Part shown: positions 59,901 to 61,619 of the stretch, in pieces
How positions within the stretch are numbered: position 1 is the first letter of the stretch
Layout of the letters: each line of letters opens with the position of its first letter
Source: Druceiella hillmani
Lineage: Eukaryota; Arthropoda; Insecta; Lepidoptera; Hepialidae
Assembly (NCBI GenBank): GCA_039881145.1
Contig: JAYKKI010000008.1
Coordinates: 32,389,501-32,453,500, forward strand
Length of the DNA: 64,000 nucleotides
Direction: 5' to 3'
Program-made: the position numbers and the translations under genes
The notes under the pieces: model-generated
What the model was told of the DNA's origin: nothing
Databases searched by the model: none
What the model saw: the letters and a program-made list of their open reading frames with translations, nothing else

Positions 59901-61618
59901 CTTTTTATGGAATCACTCATATACAGGAATATGGATCACTTTATACGACGATCATAAAACCACGTTCACTTAAAGTCTGGACAAACAAACTGTACTACAT
60001 ATTTTTTGTACACTTAATAATAACTACTTTCGAGAACATCAAACAAAGAATGTTTCGCATTAATAAAATGTTTGTGAAAACTGAGTCGACAATACCTTAT
60101 TCTCATTCTTTAATTTCATAATAACATATTAAGAAATAAAATCCTTAGGATTACCTAGAAAATTACAACATTCTATTTAAAAAATTAATTGAAATTAAAA
60201 GTACTCATAGATTACTTACAAGATAAAGTGGTTTTATTTTGACTTTATCCCATGAAAATTTGTAACAAACGCTTAAAGGCGTTGGATTGGTCATTTTAAA
60301 ACTCAAGCATTGGGGAACTCCATTCATAACACCGCCAAAGTTCAGTCTGTTTGGGTGTAGTAAGATATTTGGAAAGCTGACTACACCCTTCAGTTTTAAA
60401 GATGTCTGGAAAATTTCGTAAAAGAGATAAATTTCATAGCTTGGCAATAACAAAATTAAACCTACATGTGATGAATGATATTTATACATCTAAAGATTAT
60501 GGAAAATATTTAGTATTTACAATTGTTTCAAGTTTCCCAAAAGAAAAAGAGAAAGGAAAAATGAAATGCTTATAGGTTTACTTACACCTCCATCTGTCTG
60601 TCAGCTGTCTTTTTTAAAACCATTAGACATAGAAAATTCAAATTTAACATAGTAATGGAGCTTATTCAGTCGCAAATTTCACAAGAACCTAAAAAATTAT
60701 TTGTCTCGAAAATTTTGGGAGGGGTCACATTTGATATAAAAAAAATTTTTACTTTCATTCGTGTGGGATATCCCTTGAAAGGACAAATTATAAGGTTTCC
60801 AAAATTATCTTTTTTTTAAATTGTATGTATCTCGAGATATTGCCCAAAATGTCTACAAAAAAATGTTTCCTCTCCCTTTTATCTCCAAAACTACTAAAAG
60901 TGAAATAATAAAAAAAAATCTTTCTCTTTTCAATAACCCAATTTTTCTCGTTGATCCTTCATCCTGTAACATACCTGCATAATGTAATATTTCCAATTGG
61001 TAAATAGACAAAATAAATTTTTATAACATCTTTATGTTCTTTCATTTTTATGTTCATTACATCAAAATTACAGTTATATACAAATTAAATAATGTCTATT
61101 GTGTAAAGATTGTAATATTTTTATACTTTGATTTAGAATGAAAATAAAATACAACTTGAATTTGTTTACCTTACTTTTGTGATTTTTGAATACAATTCTG
61201 ACACTATCATGAAATATTTTTGAATGTAATGTTGTAGTAAAGGTGGTGTCAAAGATTACTTGTATTCGCAAAATATCTTGATCGGGTAGAGTTTCTCTAA
61301 TGAGGCTGGTGAAACTATATAATTCTTTCAATTTTACAATGTTACGAAAGAAATCTAATTTATCTTTGCGCAGTGTATCCACTGGTTTATGGGTCACATA
61401 GTCTGTAAAATCTTGAAAACTGACTTTGGACTCGGTTTGCATAACAATATCCATTTTTCCATGTGGAATATTATCACAAATACATTGACCGCATTGTTCT
61501 CTATCCTTTTCTGGATTATAATAATAACCATCATCTTGGTATATAAAATAAAATGGAGGTTGTATTGATATTTCCAAATCAACAGGTAATCTCGATACAT
61601 TTTTTATAGTAAACATGT
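4627..61618 (-). CDS. hydin: HYDIN-like axonemal central-pair protein (partial, 28 exons in window)
   Basis: This is the gene that fills the window. It encodes a giant protein of motile cilia/flagella; in studied organisms HYDIN sits in the central-pair apparatus of the axoneme. Twenty-eight minus-strand exons with GT-AG borders and matching phases give about 1,740 codons. The product is a chain of ASH/MSP (PapD-like) segments, seen as recurring FGPV.., FxIKN.., PGEKK..V and IxVxGxG patterns. An adenylate-kinase-like insert lies in exons 14-17. The combination of ASH repeats, a YIEEEKI segment just before the insert and the kinase-like domain points to HYDIN rather than CFAP47, CFAP65 or DLEC1. 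The N-terminus lies upstream (>61.6 kb) and the C-terminal part beyond 4.6 kb. Introns are up to about 7 kb and carry nearly all the repeats listed here. Total codon count may change if micro-exons were missed. Confidence 0.88.
5475..5900. repeat. Compound microsatellite (ACGC/CGAA)n-(CA)n-(TA)n-(TG)n
   Basis: About 340 bp of four-base units (GCAC/ACGC with GAAC, GCTC and GCAT variants) pass into a CA run (about 5811-5860), a TA run (about 5861-5890) and a short TG run. It sits in the intron between hydin exons 27 and 28. Long open frames in all phases of both strands are a by-product of the repeat (Cys-Val-Arg or Thr-His-Ala repeats) and are not genes. Confidence 0.97.
6013..6136 (-). CDS. 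hydin: hydin exon 27 (ASH core)
   Basis: Acceptor TTTATTTTTAG, donor CAG/GTATTT; one base in, phase 0 out. It reads VTKFFIKNVSLIPTEVFFSF and FGVETDSIDLQ, the second and third strands of the ASH repeat begun in exon 26. Confidence 0.9.
6981..7631 (+). mobile_element. hAT deletion derivative (651 bp) with TIRs and 8-bp target duplication
   Basis: The left end CAGTGGCGGATT and right end AATCTGCCACTG are inverted repeats of hAT type. The flanks AGCAATGG and ACCAATGG form an 8-bp target duplication with one mismatch. Inside, the plus strand around 7290-7380 reads IESELMNNISYDDLIDDFA, the C-terminal end of a hAT transposase dimerisation domain. The middle, at 7200-7290, is unusually GC-rich. It lies in the intron between exons 26 and 27. 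Confidence 0.85.
7868..7999 (-). CDS. hydin: hydin exon 26 (next ASH repeat start)
   Basis: Two in-frame acceptors exist: GTAAAG before 7999 and TTCTAG about 50 bases further. The first is chosen because it adds CRPKKMFPRFSRR, matching the 'P+..FP++' stretch before this repeat in HYDIN. It ends LFEFGPVYAGTE plus two bases at GTAAAT; FGPVxAG is the signature first strand of an ASH repeat. Confidence 0.87.
9226..9391 (-). CDS. hydin: hydin exon 25 (ASH segment)
   Basis: Acceptor TTTCAACAG, donor CCAAG/GTGAAA; two bases in, two out. It contains LILKPNELVRCKYSFSPETE and VNINVKGICDQP, the 'L.P.E....++FxP...G' and 'I.++G.C..P' strands that end an ASH repeat. Confidence 0.9.
9707..9797 (-). CDS. 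hydin: hydin exon 24 (acidic linker)
   Basis: Acceptor TATATACAG, donor TCTG/GTATGT; phase 0 in, one base out. It reads ADGDQISDENILNKLKDKRD then LDSLPSLSG. Separated from exon 23 by an 83-bp intron, the shortest in this gene. Confidence 0.8.
9881..10003 (-). CDS. hydin: hydin exon 23 (cysteine-rich segment)
   Basis: Acceptor GTTTATAG, donor GGAGGT/GTAAGT (preferred over the neighbouring GTGTAA because phase 0 is required by exon 24), 41 codons. It reads LRKCSCHNVSGIDLNGF and WECNCWHTQFGG. The cysteine/histidine pattern is unusual for HYDIN and no known domain was recognised. Confidence 0.75.
10004..12470. other. AT-rich intron sequence, no gene seen
   Basis: Part of the long hydin intron 22-23. 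Besides a 10-bp inverted pair (ATGTTCAGGA at about 11483 and its complement near 11613) and a (TG)n tract at about 12452-12470, nothing recognisable was found. Confidence 0.6.
12478..13540 (-). mobile_element. Old LINE relic (reverse-transcriptase C-terminal part)
   Basis: On the minus strand, broken frames include FVEDLSVIMNNHLIFHSPIS, which fits the 'DLGV.FD..L.F..HI' block of Jockey-superfamily LINE ORF2s, and an alignable stretch further on. The block GTCAATAAAGCAGAAAA...ATCAAGACCGA (around 12670-12710) recurs at about 49935 and 50590, tying it to the relic at 49.6-51.1 kb. Many stops; ends not defined. Confidence 0.45.
13715..17038 (-). mobile_element. 3.3-kb DNA transposon with TIRs, superfamily uncertain
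   Basis: Left GGGTGGTTCTACGAAAATG and right CATATTTGTAGAACCACTC form ~19-bp inverted repeats (two or three mismatches), flanked on both sides by ATAT, a candidate 4-bp target duplication. Minus-strand remnants run in the order: lysine-rich coiled region (16230-15760), VKEALFGEIIEKQLTENYSN (about 15690), PPKLSDRDTCMCVIHDN (about 15270), KETMVKSSTGEILQSKLDN and GDYILVPFIVKGNEYCYAAV (about 14450-14300). I recall this 'DRxTCxCxxHxN' protein type as a repeated uncharacterised arthropod protein family, but cannot name its superfamily. All frames are interrupted. Confidence 0.65.
15536..15730 (-). pseudogene. Fragment of the 3.3-kb transposon's protein
   Basis: The longest uninterrupted piece of the element's coding sequence, 64 codons. 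It is lysine/glutamate-rich, with FGEIIEKQLTENYSNMK and FGNTVEKYKVWRFKFK. It sits between the upstream coiled-coil remnants and the cysteine-rich block. It is not a separate gene. Confidence 0.5.
17132..17377 (-). CDS. hydin: hydin exon 22
   Basis: Acceptor AATTTTCAG, donor CCG/GTAAGC, 82 codons, phase 0. It reads FPLYIVLDPCLQYRDILTEI, HQCPFIKDALTLPSKP and LSPLVPENCFTWKQLDLMP. It resembles the segment of HYDIN that introduces the second block of ASH domains. The 3.3-kb transposon ends only about 90 bp past its donor. Confidence 0.87.
18284..19563 (-). mobile_element. mariner element, complete length, both TIRs intact
   Basis: Ends GAGGGGGCGTTTTTAAGTTC (left) and its exact complement (right) extend to ~28 bp and are flanked by TA on both sides, the mariner target duplication. 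Length is 1,280 bp, the usual mariner size. The element sits in the intron between hydin exons 21 and 22, in the same orientation as the gene. The TIRs are far better kept than the coding sequence. Confidence 0.96.
18424..19383 (-). pseudogene. mariner transposase (DD34D), broken
   Basis: Pieces in three frames cover the protein. 19383-19186 carries the N-terminal helix-turn-helix region (EYRAVIKFLTKQGKSVQTIL). 19061-18837 carries WVPRMLTPPQKQHR and VTGDETWVHHY with the first aspartate. 18811-18440 carries LLLHDNAPVHT and HYSPDLAPSDYYLFPNLKK. There are 34 residues between the second and third catalytic aspartates, the mariner DD34D signature. All three catalytic aspartates are kept, but frameshifts and stops separate the blocks. 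Plus-strand open frames here are shadows. Confidence 0.93.
19662..19858 (-). CDS. hydin: hydin exon 21
   Basis: Acceptor TCTTTACAG, donor GTTATT/GTTAGT; two bases in, phase 0 out. It reads MYGKFMQFQKGTFESLMEY, then WSFEKCELEPPLLNI. It is predicted as a helical segment rather than ASH. It lies about 100 bp upstream (in gene direction) of the mariner insertion in the next intron; open-frame extension past the donor is intron. Confidence 0.85.
20045..20152 (-). CDS. hydin: hydin exon 20 (lysine-rich linker)
   Basis: Acceptor TTCTCTATCCAG, donor CCAG/GTAAAA; two bases in, one out. It reads KSKPSFDQKILKREE, then VENVKKTTKKNDKATDKP, a highly basic low-complexity region. A second AG twelve bases in (TCCAAG) would give phase 0 instead. 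Confidence 0.75.
20415..20446 (-). CDS. hydin: hydin exon 19 (32-bp micro-exon)
   Basis: Acceptor TTAATTGTAG, donor CTAAAG/GTACTT. Depending on the exon 18 donor it reads SERHSGTRSK (preferred, basic linker) or LKDILGHDLK. Evidence is limited to splice sites and phase, so confidence is moderate. Confidence 0.5.
20447..22555. other. AT-rich intron sequence, no gene seen
   Basis: Intron between exons 18 and 19. No transposon ends, coding similarity or RNA gene recognised; a short TA/CA tract lies at about 22266-22282. Confidence 0.6.
22556..22627 (+). ncRNA. tRNA-like fragment, probably a SINE head or tRNA relic
   Basis: CCGAGTTCGATTCTCGG (22604-22620) is a perfect T-arm: five base pairs closing a seven-base TTCGATT loop, which is also a Pol III B box. 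An A-box-like TAGATAAGATG lies about 30 bp upstream. Acceptor and anticodon arms do not pair, so it is not a functional tRNA. A tRNA-derived SINE fragment is the simplest reading. Confidence 0.4.
22891..23046 (-). CDS. hydin: hydin exon 18 (coiled/charged linker after kinase-like insert)
   Basis: Acceptor TTTCTACAG. It reads LELEKILSLREEMDEMDASE and ends in a basic stretch (LKDRRERHKSKM), resembling the long charged region after the kinase-like domain of HYDIN. Two donors are possible: A/GTAAAA ending at 22898, or AAAAT/GTTTGT ending at 22891. The second keeps phase through exon 19 with the strong acceptor of exon 20, so it is preferred; the first would need a weaker acceptor in exon 20. Confidence 0.75.
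23123..25709 (-). mobile_element. hAT element (2.6 kb) with short TIRs, degenerate
   Basis: Ends TAGGGTTGCAA and TTGCAACTCTA are inverted, with one mismatch, and are followed inside by AT-rich subterminal repeats containing ATCGATA/TCGATATT motifs. The flanks GTAATTAC and GTAAACAT match at 5 of 8 positions, a worn target duplication. It lies in the intron between exons 17 and 18, 77 bp from the exon 18 acceptor. Confidence 0.85.
23650..25424 (-). pseudogene. hAT transposase with BED zinc finger, broken
   Basis: 25424-25242 has the BED finger start: SRLWSYFKKEG followed by CNLCNERV; a frameshift then leads to NTSNLAAYMKYH, the histidine end of the finger. 24646-24431 has ILKVFEHFCLTTDNWTES, the conserved hAT 'TxDxWTS' block. 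23895-23650 has EYSSLLTIATLLDPRFKNLH, the block before the C-terminal dimerisation domain. Frames are interrupted throughout; order and spacing agree with a ZBED-type hAT. Confidence 0.88.
25710..27920. other. AT-rich intron sequence with no clear gene
   Basis: Part of intron 17-18. There are faint internal repeats around 26380-26660 (TTCTTGACGTCTGAATTATT and TTCCAGACGTCCAAATTATC), but no recognisable element. Confidence 0.5.
27921..28590 (+). mobile_element. piggyBac-like deletion derivative, copy 1
   Basis: Same family as copies 2-4. The left end (TTATCTGTTAAGAGTGCC) is worn, and the right end is CACTAAAACGGATAA, so the TTAA is mutated on both sides. The GC-rich subterminal inverted repeat is present, as is the transposase start MSEYENN, here followed by a TAG at codon 8. 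The oldest-looking copy of the four. Confidence 0.85.
28890..29690. repeat. Degenerate tandem repeats; last two units of 119 bp are clear
   Basis: Units starting TCCACCTAGT at 29452 and 29571 share about 85 percent of bases, including TCAGACCAATTTTAATGAA and AAGGGATCTTAAATTTTATT. More diverged relatives (GGTGGACACAGCACTTGG, ATGGATGCTGCACTTG) precede them from about 28890. Confidence 0.6.
30128..30357 (-). CDS. hydin: hydin exon 17 (kinase-like insert, second half)
   Basis: Acceptor ATTTACAG, donor CTAGA/GTAAGT; phase 0 in, two bases out. It reads DLLLTLLQGYFALPKFKNGF then VIDSLCSDVV, matching the adenylate-kinase pattern in which a 'LP..LI...L' helix is followed by 'GFVIDG(F/L)'. It ends in an acidic stretch (CEEEENESEILE). 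Confidence 0.9.
31237..31380 (-). repeat. Short dispersed-repeat relic with Pol III-like B box
   Basis: Read on the minus strand it has TCTGGGGTTCGATTTTTGAC (B-box-like) and ends GAGAGATTGCTCTCAGAGCA, a pattern seen in tails of small retroposons. Boundaries are not clear. Confidence 0.3.
31662..31704. repeat. Perfect snap-back hairpin, 20-bp arms, 3-nt loop
   Basis: AAAATAAATTAAGAGAATGT is followed after CAC by its exact reverse complement. It lies in hydin intron 16-17. It has no relation to transposon ends seen here. Confidence 0.9.
31906..32069 (-). CDS. hydin: hydin exon 16 (kinase-like insert, charged loop)
   Basis: Acceptor TCCATTATAG, donor CCAATA/GTAAGT; two bases in, phase 0 out. 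It reads DDGDEVELMSNKLRILSAAK, then a lysine/serine-rich loop (KSKSSDKGKRN), then FDPNQIILPI, leading into DLLLTLLQ of exon 17. Confidence 0.8.
33698..33750. repeat. Perfect hairpin, 21-bp arms, 11-nt loop
   Basis: ATTTAATCACATTAAAAACA plus one base at 33698-33718 is the exact complement of 33730-33750. It lies in the presumed second intron of the plus-strand hAT relic. Confidence 0.88.
34878..34912. repeat. Perfect hairpin, 15-bp arms, 5-nt loop
   Basis: ATAGTGATCAAGTAT, then AGTTA, then its exact complement. It lies inside the hAT relic just before the C-terminal domain remnant and interrupts the frame there. Confidence 0.88.
36111..36314 (-). CDS. hydin: hydin exon 15 (adenylate-kinase-like, after P-loop)
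   Basis: Acceptor ATATTTTAG, donor GAAG/GTAAAC; two bases in, one out. It continues as EIECMEMAYAVGKQLKLPVV, then NIDQAISEALV, the helix and strand that follow Walker A in adenylate kinases and their HYDIN relatives, then an acidic/threonine-rich tail. The spanning codon is GAA, so the loop reads GGPMTEIE and lacks lysine. Confidence 0.88.
37064..37198 (-). CDS. hydin: hydin exon 14 (start of adenylate-kinase-like insert)
   Basis: Acceptor GTCAATAG, donor ACAG/GTATAT; two bases in, one out. It reads DELDLLRQRGRDPLEEVFEE then TFGVILIFHGGPMT. The hydrophobic strand followed by HGGP is where a P-loop NTPase would begin its Walker A motif. The expected GK[S/T] would fall across the splice to exon 15 and is not present. 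Confidence 0.9.
38881..39518 (+). mobile_element. piggyBac-like deletion derivative, copy 2
   Basis: TTAA-flanked on both sides: TTAACCGTTTGAGTGCC at the left, GGCACAAAAACGGTTAA at the right (13-bp imperfect TIR). It carries the subterminal GC-rich inverted repeat and the transposase start, with TAG at codon 8 as in copy 1 and a small rearrangement near GACGTTACGTTAAC. It is inserted about 20 bp inside hydin intron 13-14, next to the exon 13 donor. Confidence 0.93.
39539..39627 (-). CDS. hydin: hydin exon 13 (short basic/Ser-Thr linker)
   Basis: Acceptor GTTTACAG, donor ACTG/GTATGT; one base in, one out. It reads TKITSRTSSTAMSTASIK and then KPEGELLT. Its donor is only about 20 bp from the end of piggyBac-like copy 2, which is inserted just inside the following intron. 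Confidence 0.75.
40572..40740 (+). pseudogene. Unidentified coding-like fragment
   Basis: An open stretch reads KLMPLLATLFRECNSKWAFV and SETSLELCMFYILKSIR, ending at TAG. Composition looks protein-coding and unlike random AT-rich sequence, but no start, splice site or family is recognised. It lies in hydin intron 12-13 on the other strand. Confidence 0.25.
41091..41443 (+). repeat. Dispersed repeat, copy 1 (LINE/SINE tail)
   Basis: About 350 bp shared at roughly 90 percent with 44438-44776. Shared core GGCAGCCAATCGGTTCCGCC and the tail CGGTTCAGCAGTTGCTGAGA. That tail resembles the 3' ends of insect RTE-like LINEs and their SINEs. No coding capacity. Confidence 0.7.
41431..41710. repeat. Two-unit tandem repeat, 141 bp
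   Basis: Units start ACAGATAAACTGGCAAATAG and ACAGATAAACCGGCAAATAG and share AAAGAAGAGAGTGATAGAAA. The unit contains AACATGAATATTTCCTAAA, which also occurs at about 41066, just before the dispersed repeat copy 1. Confidence 0.8.
42869..42946 (-). CDS. hydin: hydin exon 12 (short basic linker)
   Basis: Acceptor ATTCTAG, donor CATAG/GTATTA; one base in, two bases out, 78 bp. It reads as a serine/lysine-rich linker (DRSASKSIKSFQVLKRK). No domain. The reading frame and both phases fit the neighbours. Confidence 0.75.
43433..43477. repeat. Perfect hairpin, 19-bp arms, 7-nt loop
   Basis: ACATTAAGTTTCATGCAAT and its exact complement flank ATGGTGC. It lies in hydin intron 11-12. Confidence 0.88.
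43869..44018 (-). CDS. hydin: hydin exon 11 (YIEEEKI segment)
   Basis: Acceptor CCCTTTTAG, donor AAGAG/GTGAGC. Its first base completes the TT left by exon 10. It reads SYIEEEKIYDLLKLY, then LLIPRRELGQNWPQIIIDFY. This helical segment after an ASH domain is diagnostic of HYDIN. It ends with two bases. The overlapping longer reading on this strand that starts at an ATG upstream runs through the intron and is not coding. Confidence 0.92.
44438..44776 (+). repeat. Dispersed repeat, copy 2
   Basis: Partner of 41091-41443, same orientation, in the intron between exons 10 and 11. It ends GCACAACGAAGGTGCGCTCA then ACAGATAAAC. Confidence 0.7.
45020..45047. repeat. Perfect hairpin, 12-bp arms, 4-nt loop
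   Basis: AGTCTTTATATA, CAAG, then the exact complement. First of three hairpins within 700 bp. Confidence 0.8.
45304..45350. repeat. Hairpin, 22-bp arms with one mismatch, 3-nt loop
   Basis: AAGAGGCCATATATAAACGT plus AC is followed after GTA by its complement with a single C/A difference, which would be a wobble pair in one RNA strand. The loop is too short for a typical animal pre-miRNA. Confidence 0.88.
45674..45720. repeat. Perfect hairpin, 15-bp arms, 17-nt loop
   Basis: AAAATCTCCTGAATC and its exact complement flank a loop from 45689 to 45705. A terminator or miRNA role is not supported by anything nearby. Confidence 0.85.
46406..47049 (+). mobile_element. piggyBac-like deletion derivative, copy 3
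   Basis: TTAACCGTTTGAGTACC at the left and GGCACTAAAACGGTTAA at the right; TTAA duplicated. It contains the longest intact transposase start, at 46639-46830: 63 codons from ATG to TGA (acidic, serine-rich; FSSCEESDSGSDIVV). After the TGA, sequence jumps to the transposon 3' end. It lies in hydin intron 10-11. Confidence 0.95.
46639..46830 (+). pseudogene. N-terminal remnant of piggyBac-like transposase (63 codons)
   Basis: It starts MSEYENNSSENDRFSSCEES and runs through SDNSDDNNYFADTE, the acidic N-terminal region found before the DDE domain in piggyBac transposases. The DDE core and C-terminal cysteine region are deleted. The same 63-codon end occurs in all four copies, so the deletion was in the founder element. 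Confidence 0.75.
48982..49199 (-). CDS. hydin: hydin exon 10 (ASH repeat boundary)
   Basis: Acceptor TTTTACAG, donor GGATT/GTAAGT; phase 0 in, two bases out. It contains GKFNAYIAIQFHMNP, IIPVYGEGQQPTLAVIG and IMNPCSFPVELVFLH. The last motif is the strongly conserved strand preceding the YxEEEKI segment of HYDIN, which is exactly what exon 11 supplies 5 kb away. Confidence 0.92.
49550..51450 (-). mobile_element. LINE relic (reverse transcriptase fragments)
   Basis: 51056-50838 on the minus strand reads LQGSILLPFLFDVYSVHVLR and, further on, NLWYAGDTSFLT, which fit the LINE blocks (Q)GSILSPxLFN.Y and L.YADDT (here YAGD). 50638-50447 carries a fragment seen also at 12.7 kb. Too broken to assign a clade with confidence. 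Confidence 0.55.
51551..51695 (-). CDS. hydin: hydin exon 9 (ASH segment)
   Basis: Acceptor TTTTCAG, donor CAG/GTAATA. It begins with one base and ends in phase 0. It reads CSWFAKVNMKVKNSPNPFDL and ends WMDIVFKPRIQ, the 'xxVxFKP' strand that closes the first half of an ASH fold and continues into exon 10 (GKFNAYIAI). Confidence 0.85.
51967..52003. repeat. Imperfect hairpin
   Basis: AATTTTCTCCTAGTAGTA pairs with TACTACGAGAAAATT around a T-rich loop, with a small bulge. It is of the same type as the perfect hairpins elsewhere in the gene's introns. Confidence 0.6.
52070..52606. repeat. Tandem array, five units of 107-108 bp
   Basis: Units begin at 52070, 52177, 52284, 52392 and 52500 (AAGGAATAGCTTGATTAT) and contain CACTAAAATGAGTA and TTTGTGCATGAATAGCTAT. 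Units 1-4 differ by several percent, unit 5 more. The array ends about 90 bp from the exon 8 donor, in hydin intron 8-9. Confidence 0.95.
52695..52834 (-). CDS. hydin: hydin exon 8 (end of one ASH repeat, start of next)
   Basis: Acceptor ATTCTGCAG. Two GT choices exist at the 3' end. The stronger GTAAGA leaves two bases (GT), which exon 9 completes to a valine, so I chose 52695. It reads VPFGASVPIIVKAISAIPC then EPIHFGGVKCGDKTVCSIPL, a repeat boundary with the FGGVxxG strand. Confidence 0.88.
53100..53850 (+). mobile_element. mariner-like relic (second subfamily)
   Basis: Plus-strand frames read LHFLTTEQKKKCLDFLTLLK, then QRFVIEGEIFLYK, which fits the '(L)T.EQK..RLDFC..L' block and following GDETW region of another mariner group (the GDETW itself is lost). 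Later FPKFNEQLIGNHC fits the 'RFPNxxEL' part near the C-terminus. Ends and TIRs not found. Antisense, in hydin intron 7-8. Confidence 0.5.
54112..54321 (-). CDS. hydin: hydin exon 7 (ASH core)
   Basis: Acceptor TGTTTAG, donor GAT/GTAAGT, 70 codons, phase 0. It carries VVNYGPFEIKPC, LHINYIPLIPAGGTATLNVI and FAPTLTHFEKVEEAV, a textbook ASH core: strand, PxGG turn, then 'FxPT' strand. It continues directly into exon 8 as FCID-VPFGASVPI. Confidence 0.88.
54521..54700 (-). CDS. hydin: hydin exon 6 (ASH segment start)
   Basis: Acceptor ATTTAG, donor AAG/GTCAGT; 60 codons, phase 0 at both ends. It reads through WSLLLENKGKPIPGCKAVPY and ends VIDYGVVIVGDK, the strand that precedes the 'CEAQVVNYGPF' strand of exon 7. 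A gap in phase-0 to phase-0 joining with exon 5 means an extra exon between them cannot be fully excluded. Confidence 0.8.
55677..56334 (+). mobile_element. piggyBac-like deletion derivative, copy 4
   Basis: TTAACCGTTTGAGCGCC at the left, GGCACTAAAATGGTTAA at the right; TTAA duplicated. It carries an open 63-codon transposase start at 55900-56091 with a few substitutions from copy 3, and a shortened subterminal inverted repeat. It lies in hydin intron 5-6. Confidence 0.95.
56781..56960 (-). CDS. hydin: hydin exon 5 (inter-repeat linker)
   Basis: Acceptor TTTTGTAG after a long pyrimidine run, donor CTG/GTGCGT; 60 codons, phase 0 at both ends. It starts VPVEAEYLAIANITEEFLEA and contains a cysteine-rich helical-looking stretch (FMSCADYPYNQVKKNF). 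Similar non-ASH linkers lie between the N-terminal repeats of HYDIN proteins. Confidence 0.78.
57039..57862 (-). CDS. hydin: hydin exon 4 (large exon: charged linker, then ASH repeats)
   Basis: This is the largest exon, 824 bp. Of the AG options, GTTTTTTTAG ending at 57863 keeps phase with exon 3 (G plus CC gives an alanine codon). The first ~75 residues are acidic/lysine-rich with coiled-coil character (LILEEENKKKILEEKLSI). Next comes LNGWPRYDFRHEIFHEF and ASH strands such as GILKPNETITIDLMIHEL, LLVNTGVSPLNC and ILEPGKAIEYVVAVNPGI. It ends phase 0 at CAG/GTGATA. The ATG at about 57665 is not needed as a start, since the frame is open upstream to the acceptor. Confidence 0.9.
58265..58376 (-). 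CDS. hydin: hydin exon 3 (linker)
   Basis: Acceptor ATTTTCAG, donor GGAAG/GTTAGT. It starts in phase 0 and ends with one base. It reads as a serine/acidic-rich linker (ITESSSSKLSVLMPEEKSF). No domain is recognised; inclusion rests on splice sites, open frame and phase agreement with exons 2 and 4. Confidence 0.7.
58653..58676 (-). repeat. 24-bp copy of part of hydin exon 2
   Basis: CAAAGTTCAGTCTGTTTGGG plus four further bases match 60336-60359 in exon 2 without a mismatch. In the minus-strand reading frame it would give HPNRLNF, as in the exon. Flanks diverge at once and stops are close, so it is not an exon by itself. It is either a tiny local duplication or the last surviving core of an older duplicated exon. 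Confidence 0.6.
58683..60200. other. Intron sequence, no gene seen
   Basis: Part of intron 2-3. The block around 59090-59250 (GTCCTGTGAACAAAGTTCTG, then AGGAAGCTATTGTG) has repeat-like composition, but no element could be assigned. Confidence 0.5.
60220..60405 (-). CDS. hydin: hydin exon 2 (ASH segment)
   Basis: Acceptor TTTTCCAG, donor CTT/GTAAGT; phase 0 at both ends, 62 codons. It reads HPNRLNFGGVMNG and CLSFKMTNPTPLSVCYKFSW, the classic pattern of an ASH domain start: a 'founded on FG-G' strand followed by a 'xxNPTP' strand. A 24-bp piece of this exon recurs in the next intron at 58653-58676. Confidence 0.88.
61170..61618 (-). CDS. hydin: hydin exon 1 in window (ASH segment)
   Basis: The acceptor is TTTTCAG before 61618 and the donor is AAG/GTAAAC. 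It opens with two bases completing a codon from an upstream exon not found in the window, then MFTIKNVSRLPVDLEI, the edge strand of an ASH/MSP domain. A lower-complexity stretch with several cysteines (QCGQCIC) follows, then a second strand-rich part ending VRIVFKNHKSK. It ends in phase 0, as exon 2 requires. Confidence 0.8.
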
Positions 61619-61619
61619 C

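Noticed and set aside
61074..61169. Extension of hydin exon 1 past its donor in the same frame
   Set aside because: AAG/GTAAAC is a good donor in the right phase; the extension is Phe/Ile/Leu-rich intron translation.
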